From Oscillospiraceae bacterium (GTDB lineage: Bacteria > Bacillota > Clostridia > Oscillospirales > Acutalibacteraceae), in contig JAAYOC010000021.1 of assembly GCA_012520505.1 (NCBI GenBank), forward strand, positions 1 through 64,000: 64,000 bases of DNA, given 5' to 3'. Both the position numbers and the translations under genes were made by a program. This document shows, in pieces, positions 1 to 9,464 of the stretch. The notes beneath the pieces are model-generated. The model saw only the letters and a list, made by a program, of their open reading frames with translations. It was not told the origin of the DNA and did no database searches. Numbering within the stretch: the first letter of the stretch is position 1; each line of letters opens with the position of its first letter.

Positions 1-1
1 A

Positions 2-601
2 GGTGAGCCGATTAAAGTTGAACGTAAGCTTCCTAACGAGCCAATTTCAGTTGTATCTAATTATTTTGAAGAAAAACTCGCTGTTGCCATTCCACTTTTT
101 TCATTTGGAATTAAGATGCCTATAGATGGTCTGGAATCTTTAAAGACAAAGATTGCAGATTCAATTATTGCAGATTGTGTTATGGGTAAATCTTCAAAAC
201 TTTATAACAGACTTCTTGAAAAGGGGTTTATTAATAAAAATCTTGAATGTGATTTTATGCATGGTCCCGGATATAAACTTTTTGTTTTTACAGGCGAAAG
301 TAGAGAAGCAAAAAAGGTTGTAGAAGAAATTAAATCAGAAATTTTAACACTTCAAGAAAAAGGTATTAAAAAAGAAGATTACGAAAGAATTCTTAAAATG
401 CATTATGGACGTGCAATAATGGACTATAATGACATTGAGGGGCTTGGAAATGATATGGTTTCATGTTATTTTAATGGAGATAGGCTATATGACGAACTTA
501 AAATTTATAAAAAATTAACTTTAGGTTTTGTCAATAAGGAACTCAGAAATATAGATGTGTACAATAGTGCACTATCAGTAGTGTCGGAGGTGGAAATGTA
601 A
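2..601 (+). CDS. M16-family metallopeptidase-like protein, C-terminal part (5' truncated by window)
   Basis: Frame open from base 2 (GEPIKVERKLPNEPISVVSNYFEEKLAVAIPLFSFGIK...) through ORF 116..601; resembles the M16 peptidase-like C-terminal domain. Stop overlaps the lgt ATG (TAATG). Confidence 0.6.
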   Translation, partial: GEPIKVERKLPNEPISVVSNYFEEKLAVAIPLFSFGIKMPIDGLESLKTKIADSIIADCVMGKSSKLYNRLLEKGFINKNLECDFMHGPGYKLFVFTGESREAKKVVEEIKSEILTLQEKGIKKEDYERILKMHYGRAIMDYNDIEGLGNDMVSCYFNGDRLYDELKIYKKLTLGFVNKELRNIDVYNSALSVVSEVEM

Positions 602-1824
602 TGAAAGATTTTACCATTGTATATTTTAATGGAATAGACAGAGGGTTTTCTATTCCGGCAACTATAGCAGAATTTTCAATTGGCGGACTTGATATTGTTA
701 TCAAATGGTATGGACTTTTAATCGCAGTAGGATATCTTTTAGCTCTGCTGTTTGGCACCAAACTTGCAAAGAAAGCAAAACTAGATGTTGATGCTCTTTA
801 TGACGCAATAATTTTTGGTACCATAGGTGGAATACTTGGTGCTCGTATATTTTACGTGCTCTTTAATCTTGATTTTTATCTTGCAAATCCTTCTCATATC
901 CTCAATATAGGTGAGGGTGGGCTTGCAATTTATGGTGGCATTATCGGAGGATTAGGAGTTGGAGCAATAGTATGTAAAATTCGTAAAGTCAGTGCTCTTG
1001 ATATGGCCGATGTAGCTGTTGTCGGATATCTTATAGGTCAAGGTGTTGGCCGTTGGGGTAATTTTACAAATCAAGAAGCTTTTGGAATTAATACTGATTT
1101 GCCATGGGGAATGATGTCTGAAAAGACGACATCTTATCTTATTGCAAATCAAGATATTTTGATAGCACGAGGTATCGAAGTTGATCCGTTTAAAGGAGTT
1201 CATCCTACATTTCTTTACGAATCTATTTGGTGTATATTAGGATTTATTATCCTTTATATAATTTTTGATAAACGCCGACATTTCAGTGGCCAAATGGTTT
1301 TGATTTACGGTGTTTGGTATGGATTTGAACGTGCAATAGTAGAAGGTCTTCGAATTGATAGTCTCTACATCGCCGGCACTACGTTTAGAGTATCTCAAGT
1401 TTTATCTATTGTACTTTGCGTAGTATGTTTGATATTATTAATCAGAGGTTTGATAAAGCACAAGGGGGAATACGTTAATGGACAAGAAGGAGAAGCTTCA
1501 GAAGAAGCAACCAGTGGAGAAGAAAGCAATAGAGAAGAAATCAGTGGAGAAGAAACCAGCGGAAAAGAAACCGACGAAAAAACAGTCAATAGAGAAAAAA
1601 CCGGTGGAAAAGCAACTAGAGGAGAAGAAATCAGTAAAAAAACAACCGGTCGAAGAGTTGAAACTCTCAAAGAAACAGATAAGAAAACTTCGCAAGCAGG
1701 AGAAAAAACAAAAGAAGGAAAAGGTTCAAAAGAAGGAGCCTCAAAAAAAGCAAGTAAATCTTCAAAAGCAGGAGGAACCTCTAACAAAAAGGGAGCAGAA
1801 AAAGCTTCAGAAGCAGAAGTCTAA
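601..1824 (+). CDS. lgt: Prolipoprotein diacylglyceryl transferase with about 115-residue low-complexity E/K/T-rich tail
   Basis: Lgt hallmarks: IKWYGLLIAVGYLLAL, GGLAIYGGIIGG, GQGVGRWGNFTNQEAFG, HPTFLYES. Tail from about nt 1470 is low complexity. Confidence 0.95.
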   Translation: MKDFTIVYFNGIDRGFSIPATIAEFSIGGLDIVIKWYGLLIAVGYLLALLFGTKLAKKAKLDVDALYDAIIFGTIGGILGARIFYVLFNLDFYLANPSHILNIGEGGLAIYGGIIGGLGVGAIVCKIRKVSALDMADVAVVGYLIGQGVGRWGNFTNQEAFGINTDLPWGMMSEKTTSYLIANQDILIARGIEVDPFKGVHPTFLYESIWCILGFIILYIIFDKRRHFSGQMVLIYGVWYGFERAIVEGLRIDSLYIAGTTFRVSQVLSIVLCVVCLILLIRGLIKHKGEYVNGQEGEASEEATSGEESNREEISGEETSGKETDEKTVNREKTGGKATRGEEISKKTTGRRVETLKETDKKTSQAGEKTKEGKGSKEGASKKASKSSKAGGTSNKKGAEKASEAEV

Positions 1825-2029
1825 AAAAAAGCAAGCAAAGCTTCAAAAACAGGAGCCTCTAACAAAAAAGGAACAGAAAAATCTTAAAAAACAAGAAGAG
1901 ATTCAAAAGAAAAAGAAACCATCAAGGATGAAGAAAATAGCTAAAAAGAGAACTAAAAAGATGTTAAAAAATCAGTTCTTTTCAAAGAAGACAAGAAGGC
2001 ATAAAAGGAGAGCTCTTGGCAGATTATAG
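1478..2029 (+). CDS. Lysine-rich low-complexity protein overlapping lgt out of frame
   Basis: 183-aa ORF (MDKKEKLQKKQPVEKKAIEKKSVEKKPAEKK...) with an SD-like AAGGGGGA about 8 nt before its ATG; overlaps lgt by 347 nt. Confidence 0.45.
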   Translation: MDKKEKLQKKQPVEKKAIEKKSVEKKPAEKKPTKKQSIEKKPVEKQLEEKKSVKKQPVEELKLSKKQIRKLRKQEKKQKKEKVQKKEPQKKQVNLQKQEEPLTKREQKKLQKQKSKKKQAKLQKQEPLTKKEQKNLKKQEEIQKKKKPSRMKKIAKKRTKKMLKNQFFSKKTRRHKRRALGRL

Positions 2030-2121
2030 GAGATGTAGTGAAGGTTTGTAGTTATAACTGCAAGGATTTAAGACGAAGTATATACATAAATACCTTGGGG
2101 ATGGACTATAATAATACCGAT

Positions 2122-2156
2122 AAAGCACCGTCAAATAATGCTTGACGGTGCTTTTA
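2122..2156 (+). terminator. Intrinsic terminator downstream of lgt/K-rich ORF
   Basis: Inverted repeat AAAGCACCGTCAA..TTGACGGTGCTTTT. Confidence 0.8.
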
Positions 2157-2170
2157 TACTGTGTTATAAT
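2142..2170 (+). promoter_or_regulatory. Sigma-70-type promoter of rplU
   Basis: TTGACG (2142-2147), 17-bp spacer, TATAAT (2165-2170). Confidence 0.7.
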
Positions 2171-2174
2171 ACAC

Positions 2175-2266
2175 GTTGCCGCATATTCTGGGTTGGTGCT
2201 GAAAAGCCCATAAGTAAAGCAATTTCACCCATCGTAGCGAGACTTAAACAAAAGGAATGAAAATAC
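2175..2266 (+). ncRNA. Ribosomal protein L21 leader-like RNA
   Basis: Structured leader (CGTTGCCGCATATTCTGGGTTGGTGCTGAAAAGCCCATAAG...) between promoter and rplU, resembling the Firmicutes L21 leader. Confidence 0.55.
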
Positions 2267-3010
2267 ATGTACGCAGTTGTTGAAACAGGCGGAAAACAGT
2301 ATAAGGTTTCTGAAGGCGATATTATTTATGTTGAGAAACTCGCAGCAGAAGAAAATGCTAAAGTAATTCTTGACAAGGTTTTAGCTATTGTAACAGAAAA
2401 AGGCATCAAGGTTGGTTCTCCTTATGTTAAGGGTGCAACAGTTGAAGCTAAAGTTATTAAAAATGGTAAGGGCAAGAAGATTACCGTATTTACTTACAAG
2501 AAAAGAAAAAATTTACAAAGAAAGCTTGGCCATAGACAGCCATACACAAAGCTTGAAATAACAAATATTTTTGCTAAGGTCGAAAAATCTGCAGCTGAGG
2601 ATAAGCCTGTAAAGGCTGAAAAGACAGCTGAAAAACCGGCAGCTGAGAAGAAGGCACCGGCTAAGAAGACAGCTGAAAAACCGGCAGCTGAGAAGAAGGC
2701 ACCGGCTAAGAAGACAGCTGAAAAACCGGCAGCCGAGAAGAAGGCACCGGCTAAGAAGACAGCTGAGAAGCCGGCAACTGAAAAGAAGGCACCGGCTAAG
2801 AAGACAGCTGAGAAGCCTGCAGCTGAGAAGAAGGCACCGGCTAAGAAGACAGCAGAGAAGCCGGCAGCCGAAAAGAAGGCACCGGCTAAGAAGACAGCTG
2901 AGAAGCCGGCAGCTGAAAAGAAAGCACCGGCTAAGAAGACAGCTGAGAAGCCGGCAGCCGAAAAGAAGGCACCGGCTAAGAAGACAGAATCTGAGAAAAA
3001 CGTTAAATAA
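2267..3010 (+). CDS. rplU: 50S ribosomal protein L21 with long Lys/Ala/Pro repeat tail
   Basis: N-terminal about 105 aa is L21 ([18 protein letters not shown]...[21 protein letters not shown]); the rest is a repeat tail. Confidence 0.95.
   Translation: MYAVVETGGKQYKVSEGDIIYVEKLAAEENAKVILDKVLAIVTEKGIKVGSPYVKGATVEAKVIKNGKGKKITVFTYKKRKNLQRKLGHRQPYTKLEITNIFAKVEKSAAEDKPVKAEKTAEKPAAEKKAPAKKTAEKPAAEKKAPAKKTAEKPAAEKKAPAKKTAEKPATEKKAPAKKTAEKPAAEKKAPAKKTAEKPAAEKKAPAKKTAEKPAAEKKAPAKKTAEKPAAEKKAPAKKTESEKNVK
2627..2986 (+). repeat. In-frame tandem repeat, 8 x 45 bp ([15 protein letters not shown])n
   Basis: Counted in translation and nucleotides; units near-identical (one PATE variant). Confidence 0.97.
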
Positions 3011-3030
3011 GAAAGGAGTGTAGATTCTAA

Positions 3031-3294
3031 ATGGCACATAAAAAAGGAATGGGTTCTACCCGTAACGGTCGTGATTCCGAGTCAAAACGTCTTGGCGTTA
3101 AAAGAGCTGATGGTCAGTTCGTACTCGCAGGGAACATTCTTGTAAAGCAAAGAGGAACACGTATTCACCCTGGCAACAATGTTGGTAAGGGAAAAGATGA
3201 TACACTCTTTGCAAAGATAGACGGTAGAGTTAGTTTTGAACGCTACGGTAAGGACCGTAAAAAGGTTTCAGTTTATGCTGAAGACAAACAATAA
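3031..3294 (+). CDS. rpmA: 50S ribosomal protein L27
   Basis: [31 protein letters not shown]... Confidence 0.97.
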   Translation: MAHKKGMGSTRNGRDSESKRLGVKRADGQFVLAGNILVKQRGTRIHPGNNVGKGKDDTLFAKIDGRVSFERYGKDRKKVSVYAEDKQ

Positions 3295-3346
3295 TCGTTT
3301 TAGATTAAAATTCGATAATTGTTTAATAATTATTTTCTAAACGAAT

Positions 3347-3382
3347 TAAAAAAGAAGTCACCTTTTGGTGACTTCTTTTTTA
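3347..3382 (+). terminator. Intrinsic terminator after rpmA
   Basis: AAAAAAGAAGTCACC-TTTT-GGTGACTTCTTTTTT. Confidence 0.9.
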
Positions 3383-3505
3383 GTAAGATATCTTACTTTG
3401 CAAATTTTTCGTTTTGCACTTATAAATATAAAATAAACACAAGATGTTTCCCTTTATAAATTATCTGGCTAAATAATTAAATTTTTCGTTCTATGTTTTG
3501 TAGCA

Positions 3506-3573
3506 TTTAGCAAATAGTTTAATTTAGCAAATAGTTTAATTTAGCAAATAGTCTAATTTAGCAAATAGTCTAA
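3506..3573. repeat. 17-bp tandem repeat x4 (TTTAGCAAATAGTYTAA)
   Basis: Four consecutive units, single T/C variation; abuts the nrdG stop. Confidence 0.95.
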
Positions 3574-4082
3574 TTTAACGAACTGAGTACGGTTTGTCTT
3601 TGTTCTAAAGATGCCGGAACATCAATAATTCGTTGGTTTTTTGACCCTCTAAAACGAATTTCTAATGATTTTTCCTCTTCTATGAACTTGCCATCTATTA
3701 GAAGGGAAAGTTCTGAAAGCAATTCAAACCATCCGTTTTCCTCATTGGCACCGGCAAGTAGTTCTTCAAAGGTCCAACCTGAAAAGGCCAGGACATCAAG
3801 TCCTAAAGCTTTTACCTCTTTTGCTAATACGGTAAAAGCTTTTGCTTGGCAGAAAGGTTCGCCACCCGAAAGGGTGACGCCCTTTAAAAGTTTATTTTCT
3901 TTGACGACCTTTATTATGTTGCCCACAGTAGATTCATAACCATCATCAAAACTCCAAGTATCCGGATTTTGACAACCTTGGCATCTATGTGGACAACCTT
4001 GTGCAAAAACTACAAGTCGCCAACCTGGACCATCTACCACGGATTCTCTAATTATGCCTGCAAGACGTAATTTTGTTTCCAT
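3570..4082 (-). CDS. nrdG: Anaerobic ribonucleoside-triphosphate reductase activating protein
   Basis: Radical SAM CX3CX2C-type motif QGCPHRCQGCQNPDTW; adjacent nrdD. Confidence 0.95.
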   Translation of the reverse strand: METKLRLAGIIRESVVDGPGWRLVVFAQGCPHRCQGCQNPDTWSFDDGYESTVGNIIKVVKENKLLKGVTLSGGEPFCQAKAFTVLAKEVKALGLDVLAFSGWTFEELLAGANEENGWFELLSELSLLIDGKFIEEEKSLEIRFRGSKNQRIIDVPASLEQRQTVLSSLN

Positions 4083-4249
4083 TAGATTTGTTCAAATTCT
4101 CCGGCACCTGTGCCAATTGAATGTTTAACTCTATCGTTTACTTCAGCAAACTTAGCATCGTTGAAGCGATCGAGTGTTCCTACGAGATAACCGGTTATTC
4201 TTCTGATTCTTTCAAATTTTACGCCTTCGCCAACAATTTTGTTATCCAT
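4082..4249 (-). CDS. Small NrdD-associated protein (55 aa)
   Basis: MDNKIVGEGVKFERIRRITGYLVGTLDRFNDAKFAEVNDRVKHSIGTGAGEFEQI; resembles the NrdD C-terminal segment (RITGYL...RFNDAK..E..DRVKH). TAATG overlap with nrdG. Below the supplied ORF length cutoff. Confidence 0.7.
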   Translation of the reverse strand: MDNKIVGEGVKFERIRRITGYLVGTLDRFNDAKFAEVNDRVKHSIGTGAGEFEQI

Positions 4250-4270
4250 GAAAATTCTCCTTTCAAAATG

Positions 4271-6646
4271 TTATTGTTCAGCAGGAGCTTCTGTTTCCGG
4301 CGCAGAAGTTTCTACAATATGTATTACTTTGTCTTTTTCTTCAAGTGGGTTTTCATCACAAGAATATGCAGGACCTGAATATCCTTTAAGTTTCATTAAA
4401 ACGTCACGGGAAATAGCTTCGCCGTCGTGACGACCGCAGCGAGGACATACATCGCCAATGATTCCGGTGTAACCACAAACCGGATCACGATCAACAGGAT
4501 GATTAATTGACACATAACCCATATCATGTTCTTTCATGCAGCGAATAACTGATTCGAAGGCTTCAAGGTTTTCAGTTGGGTCGCCGTCCATTTCGATGTA
4601 TGAGATGTGACCACCATTTGTAAGTGCGTGGTATGGTCCTTCAATTTTTATTTTATCAAATGCAGAGATTGGGAAGTATACAGGAATGTGGAATGAGTTT
4701 GTGTAATATGGTCTGTCAGTAACACCAGGAATAGAACCATAGAGTTCTCTGTCCATACGTACAAAACGTCCGGAAAGGCCTTCAGCCGGAGTTGCAATAA
4801 AGGAATAGTTAAGACCGGTTTCTTTTGCTTTTGCATCAATACGTTGTCTCATATGACCAACAATTTCAAAACCAAGATTGCGAGCTTCTTCCGTTTCACC
4901 ATGATGAGAACCGATGAGCGATTTAAGTGTTTCAGCAAGTCCAATGAATCCCACGGTAAGAGTACCATGTTTTAATACTTCCATAAGTTCATCGTCCGGT
5001 TTTAATTTGTCTGAATCAAGCCATAATCCTTGTCCCATAAGGAAAGGATAGTTATAAACTTTCCTATGACCTTGAATTAAGAAACGATCATAAAGCTGCT
5101 CAAACACGAGATCAAGCTTTCTATCTAAATCATCAAAGAAAATATCAAGATCACCATGAGCTTTGATAGCAATTCTTGGAAGGTTTATAGATGTAAACGA
5201 GAGATTTCCTCTACCGCAAACCTGTTGACGGGAAGGGTCGTAAACGTTAGATAGTACACGAGTACGACAACCCATATATGCAGCATGAGTATTGTAGTCG
5301 TCTTCCTTAAAAAGGGGTAGGTTAAACGAAGAATCCATAAATGAGAAGTTAGGGAAGAGTCTTTCTGCAGATACTTTCATTGCAAGTTTAAAGAGGTCGT
5401 AGTTTGGATCATCCGGGTTATAGTTGATACCTTCTTTAACACGGAAGATATGGATTGGGAAGATAGGTGTTTCACCATTTCCAAGACCGGCTTCTGTTGC
5501 AAGGAGGATGTTTTTGATAACAAGTCTACCTTCAGCAGAGGTGTCAAGACCATAGTTTATAGATGAGAATGGAATTTGAGCACCGGCACGTGAGTGCATT
5601 GTATTAAGATTGTGTACTAAAGCCTCCATTGCTTGAAATGTAGCTCTATCAGTTTCTGACACAGCCTTTTTTAATGCAAATTGTTGAGCCTTTTTAACAT
5701 TTGCTTCAGGGAGTTTGTATTTGTTTATAAGGAGTTCAGCTTCATATTTTTGATAGTCATTATCATTAGCAAGAACGGGAGATACTTTATATTGGGCTTC
5801 TACTTCAAGGCAGAGATTTTTTGTCGCTTCTAATGCATCTTCAAATCCACAGAGAAGTTCAAGGCCTTTGCACATATTATCAATATAGCGTTTTCTGTAG
5901 GTCTTTTTAACACCGGGAGCCATCCCTAAATCAAAGTTAGGAATAGATTGACCACCGTGTTGATCATTCTGATTAGATTGAATTGCAATACAAGCGAGTG
6001 AAGAATAGCTTGAAATATCGTTAGGTTCTCTAAGGAAACCATGGCCTGTAGAAAAACCACCCTTAAACAACTTTAAGATGTCAATCTGACAGCAAGTCGT
6101 CGTAAGGGTTAGGAAGTCAAGGTCATGTATATGAATGTCTCCATCAGCATGCGCTTTTGCGTGTTCGGGTTTAAGAACATAAAGTTCATTAAACTGTTTC
6201 GCACCTTCCGACCCGTATTTAAGCATGGTGCCCATTGGTGTGTCGCCATCAATGTTAGCATTTTCACGCTTTATGTCGTTTTCTTTTGCATCTTTGAATG
6301 TCAGACCCTCATAGATTTTCATAAGACGAGTGTTCATCTCACGAACTCTTGAGCGTTCTGACCTGTACAAAATGAATTTTTTAGCAGTCCTTGCGTGACC
6401 GTTGTCTATAAGCACTTGTTCAACTGCATCTTGAATTTCTTCTACAGTTGGTCTGTCATTTCCGGTCGATTCAATATATGTTACTACTTGTCCGGCGAGA
6501 GCGAGTGCTTTTTCATAGTCTTGCCCTCCGATTGATTTAGCAGCACTATATATTGCGTTTGCAATCTTGTCAATTGAGAAGGGAACTGCTCTTCCGTCTC
6601 TTTTGATAATGGTTTCAATCATTTTTAAGTTCTCCCCTAAAAACAC
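4271..6646 (-). CDS. nrdD: Anaerobic ribonucleoside-triphosphate reductase
   Basis: ATP-cone N-terminus (IKRDGRAVPFSIDKIANAI), class III RNR core, C-terminal CGYTGIIGDVCPRCG cysteines. Confidence 0.96.
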   Translation of the reverse strand: MFLGENLKMIETIIKRDGRAVPFSIDKIANAIYSAAKSIGGQDYEKALALAGQVVTYIESTGNDRPTVEEIQDAVEQVLIDNGHARTAKKFILYRSERSRVREMNTRLMKIYEGLTFKDAKENDIKRENANIDGDTPMGTMLKYGSEGAKQFNELYVLKPEHAKAHADGDIHIHDLDFLTLTTTCCQIDILKLFKGGFSTGHGFLREPNDISSYSSLACIAIQSNQNDQHGGQSIPNFDLGMAPGVKKTYRKRYIDNMCKGLELLCGFEDALEATKNLCLEVEAQYKVSPVLANDNDYQKYEAELLINKYKLPEANVKKAQQFALKKAVSETDRATFQAMEALVHNLNTMHSRAGAQIPFSSINYGLDTSAEGRLVIKNILLATEAGLGNGETPIFPIHIFRVKEGINYNPDDPNYDLFKLAMKVSAERLFPNFSFMDSSFNLPLFKEDDYNTHAAYMGCRTRVLSNVYDPSRQQVCGRGNLSFTSINLPRIAIKAHGDLDIFFDDLDRKLDLVFEQLYDRFLIQGHRKVYNYPFLMGQGLWLDSDKLKPDDELMEVLKHGTLTVGFIGLAETLKSLIGSHHGETEEARNLGFEIVGHMRQRIDAKAKETGLNYSFIATPAEGLSGRFVRMDRELYGSIPGVTDRPYYTNSFHIPVYFPISAFDKIKIEGPYHALTNGGHISYIEMDGDPTENLEAFESVIRCMKEHDMGYVSINHPVDRDPVCGYTGIIGDVCPRCGRHDGEAISRDVLMKLKGYSGPAYSCDENPLEEKDKVIHIVETSAPETEAPAEQ

Positions 6647-6827
6647 AACATCTTGTGTTCAGATAAAGTTACCTTTACATTATATAGCATATGCAGTTCT
6701 TCGTCAATGTTACAGAATATATAAATTTAAATGTCTTTTTTTAGTGCTTTTATAGAAAAGAAGCAAATTTGACTTTAATGTACTATTGTTATAAAATGAA
6801 ATGTAATTTTTTATACCATTATAATGC

Positions 6828-7736
6828 ATGGAGGAATTCCTCGTGAAAAAAATAAAAATTGCTTCTTTATCTCCACAGCCACTTCTTTTGATTATGGCAA
6901 CTTTTACTTTAATAGCTGTACCACTTCGAATGTTCCAGCTTACAAATTGTATCGATGCTACTACCGGATTTTGGGTTGTAAAGGATGTAACAATGTGGAT
7001 TCTTTACATCCTTTGTGCAGTGTTTGTGGTGATTGCTTTCTTTATATCTTTTCTTTCCGGTATTATGAAAATGCCGGAATTGGATGATAAGCGAGATATT
7101 CCACTCGCTATCTTTGCAAGTCTTCTTTCCATTGCACTTATTGTAGATGCTGTAAGAAAAGTGCCACTTCTTATAACTCTTATAGAGAAAATTGATGGTC
7201 CTTTTGGAATAGAAACAGTTATATACATAATTTCATCAGGCACTTTACCTCTTGCTTTACAGGTTTTATCGGTGTTTTTTGCCACAATATATATTATGTT
7301 TGTGGCAGTTTCTTTCATAAAAGGAAACGGGGCATATAAAAAAAGAAGGCTTCTTGCTCTTTGGCCGACACTTTGGGCGATGTTTCGTTTGATTTATCAC
7401 TTTATAGACCCAATTAATTATAAAAATGTTTCGCAACTTTTCTTTCAAATGATTCTATTGAGCTTTATGATGATTTTTTATTTATCATTTGCAAGACTTG
7501 CATCTCAGGTGAATGCAGATAATAGTATGAGTACACTTTGGTTTTCAGGAATTTCGGCTGCATTTATGGGCTTTGTTTCAAGTCTTTCACCTATACTTCT
7601 TATGATATTTGGAAAAGCGGACCTTCTTCCGGCACATTATCCGGTTTATTTTTCGGATTTGGCTTTTGCATTATTCGTAACAGCATTCCTTTTCACGGTA
7701 GTTCCAAGAACAATAAAGAAAAAGATAGAATCATGA
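6828..7736 (+). CDS. Polytopic membrane protein of unknown function
   Basis: 302-aa ORF with multiple hydrophobic segments; no family recognised. Stop overlaps the holB ATG. Confidence 0.7.
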   Translation: MEEFLVKKIKIASLSPQPLLLIMATFTLIAVPLRMFQLTNCIDATTGFWVVKDVTMWILYILCAVFVVIAFFISFLSGIMKMPELDDKRDIPLAIFASLLSIALIVDAVRKVPLLITLIEKIDGPFGIETVIYIISSGTLPLALQVLSVFFATIYIMFVAVSFIKGNGAYKKRRLLALWPTLWAMFRLIYHFIDPINYKNVSQLFFQMILLSFMMIFYLSFARLASQVNADNSMSTLWFSGISAAFMGFVSSLSPILLMIFGKADLLPAHYPVYFSDLAFALFVTAFLFTVVPRTIKKKIES

Positions 7737-8554
7737 AAACAAGATTAAATACTTTAATTCAAAGTGGACGTATTCCACATGCACTTGTTATTGACGGTGC
7801 AACATATGAAGCTAGACTTAAAGTAGCTAAAGAAATTGCAAGTGCCATTGTACAAGAAACAAAAAAGGTGGCACAAAACATACATCCGGACGTAAAGATT
7901 GTCTATCCAGAGAAGGACCATAAGACAGTCGGTGTAGATATTATTAGAGAAGTGGTTGAAGATGCTTTTTTGCTTCCAAACGATTGTGACCGCAAGGTGT
8001 ATGTTGTAGAACAGGCGCATCAAATGACAATTGCAGCACAGAACGCATTTCTCAAGATTTTGGAAGAGCCGCCAAGGTTTGTAACTTTTATTTTACTTTG
8101 CGATTCATACACTGCACTTCTTCCAACTGTGCTTTCAAGGTCAACAATCTTTTCTCTTACAGATGATGATGCATTAAAAGCCCATGAAGCTTATGATGCA
8201 TCTTTGGAATTAGCAATTAACATTGCAACGGCAATGATAAAACGTAGTGAATATGAGATTATGCTCAGCATTGCTCCTTTTGCAGTGGATAAGGTTTATG
8301 ATGAAAAGCTGGATATCTCTCTTGAGTGTCTTCAATTGATACTTAGAGATGCATTGGCAATTAAAACCGGAGCAAGTGAAAAAATCTTAGGCGAAGAAGT
8401 ATCTAAATCGCTCGCAAATGAGTATAGTTCTGAAGAACTGATTGATTTTATATCTGGAGTTTCAGATATTGTAAAGGCTAAGTCAATTTATGCGAATAAG
8501 AAATTGACAGTTTCAAGGCTTACAGCAAAACTCTCTGGAGGTAAGAATGACTGA
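7733..8554 (+). CDS. holB: DNA polymerase III delta' subunit
   Basis: MKTRLNTLIQSGRIPHALVIDG..., AAQNAFLKILEEPP, LSRSTIF. Start trimmed from ORF 7538 to ATG 7733. Confidence 0.9.
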   Translation: MKTRLNTLIQSGRIPHALVIDGATYEARLKVAKEIASAIVQETKKVAQNIHPDVKIVYPEKDHKTVGVDIIREVVEDAFLLPNDCDRKVYVVEQAHQMTIAAQNAFLKILEEPPRFVTFILLCDSYTALLPTVLSRSTIFSLTDDDALKAHEAYDASLELAINIATAMIKRSEYEIMLSIAPFAVDKVYDEKLDISLECLQLILRDALAIKTGASEKILGEEVSKSLANEYSSEELIDFISGVSDIVKAKSIYANKKLTVSRLTAKLSGGKND

Positions 8555-9416
8555 AGTAGTTGGTATTAGATTTAAAGAGGTCGGCAAAATATATAGTTTT
8601 GACCCTAAAGAAATAAAGTTTGAAATTGGACAACAGGTAATTGTTGAGACGGCTTTTGGTGTAGAATGTGGAACCGTTGCTACCGCAAATAAAATGGTAG
8701 AAGAAGATACAATTGTAGCACCGTTAAAGCCAATAATGCGAATTGCCACAGATGAAGACTTGGAACAGATTGCTGAAAATACTGAAAAGGAAAAAGAAGC
8801 TTTTAAAATCTGTGAAGAGAAAATTAAAAAACATGAGCTTGAAATGAAGCTTGTAGATGTTGAATATACATTTGATCGAAGTAAAATTCTTTTTTATTTT
8901 ACAGCTGATGGAAGAGTAGATTTCCGTGAGCTTGTAAAAGATTTAGCAAGTGTATTTAAAACCAGGATTGAGCTTCGCCAAATTGGTGTTAGAGATGAAG
9001 CAAAAATGCTTGGAGGTCTTGGTATTTGTGGTAGACCGTTTTGCTGTCACTCATATATGGGTGAGTTCCAGCCGGTATCAATTAAGATGGCAAAAGAACA
9101 GGGACTTTCTTTAAACCCTACAAAAATTTCCGGCACCTGTGGAAGACTTATGTGTTGTTTAAATTATGAGCAAGAATCCTATGAGCATCTTATGAAAATT
9201 ACTCCAAAGGTAGGAGCTCTTGTAGAAACGAAGGACGGTAAAGGTTGTGTAGTAGAGTCAAACCTTATTACCGGTGTAATTAAAGTGCAATTTGATAAAG
9301 ATCCGGATGTGCCACCTGTCACTCTTACACGAAAACAGGTTAAGATTTTACAAAATGCTCAAACTTCAGTTACTAAAGAAGAACTTGATGCTTTAAAATC
9401 TATTGAAGAAAATTGA
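8547..9416 (+). CDS. ricT: PSP1-domain protein, RicT/YaaT family
   Basis: GLGICGRPFCCHSYMGEFQPVSIKMAKEQGLSLNPTKISGTCGRLMCCLNYE. Confidence 0.93.
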   Translation: MTEVVGIRFKEVGKIYSFDPKEIKFEIGQQVIVETAFGVECGTVATANKMVEEDTIVAPLKPIMRIATDEDLEQIAENTEKEKEAFKICEEKIKKHELEMKLVDVEYTFDRSKILFYFTADGRVDFRELVKDLASVFKTRIELRQIGVRDEAKMLGGLGICGRPFCCHSYMGEFQPVSIKMAKEQGLSLNPTKISGTCGRLMCCLNYEQESYEHLMKITPKVGALVETKDGKGCVVESNLITGVIKVQFDKDPDVPPVTLTRKQVKILQNAQTSVTKEELDALKSIEEN

Positions 9417-9464
9417 TTAAGGCACCATATATACAGGTGTTTTACATATGGAAGGATGAAAAAA

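Noticed and set aside
1395-1787. Antisense S/F-rich ORFs opposite the lgt tail
   Set aside because: By-product of a purine-only sense strand, which rarely yields stops on the complement.
2494-3039. Two long antisense ORFs (181 and 174 aa) across the rplU repeat tail
   Set aside because: They mirror the 45-bp repeats on the opposite strand ([15 protein letters not shown]...); periodic sequence keeps several frames open. No SD or independent support.
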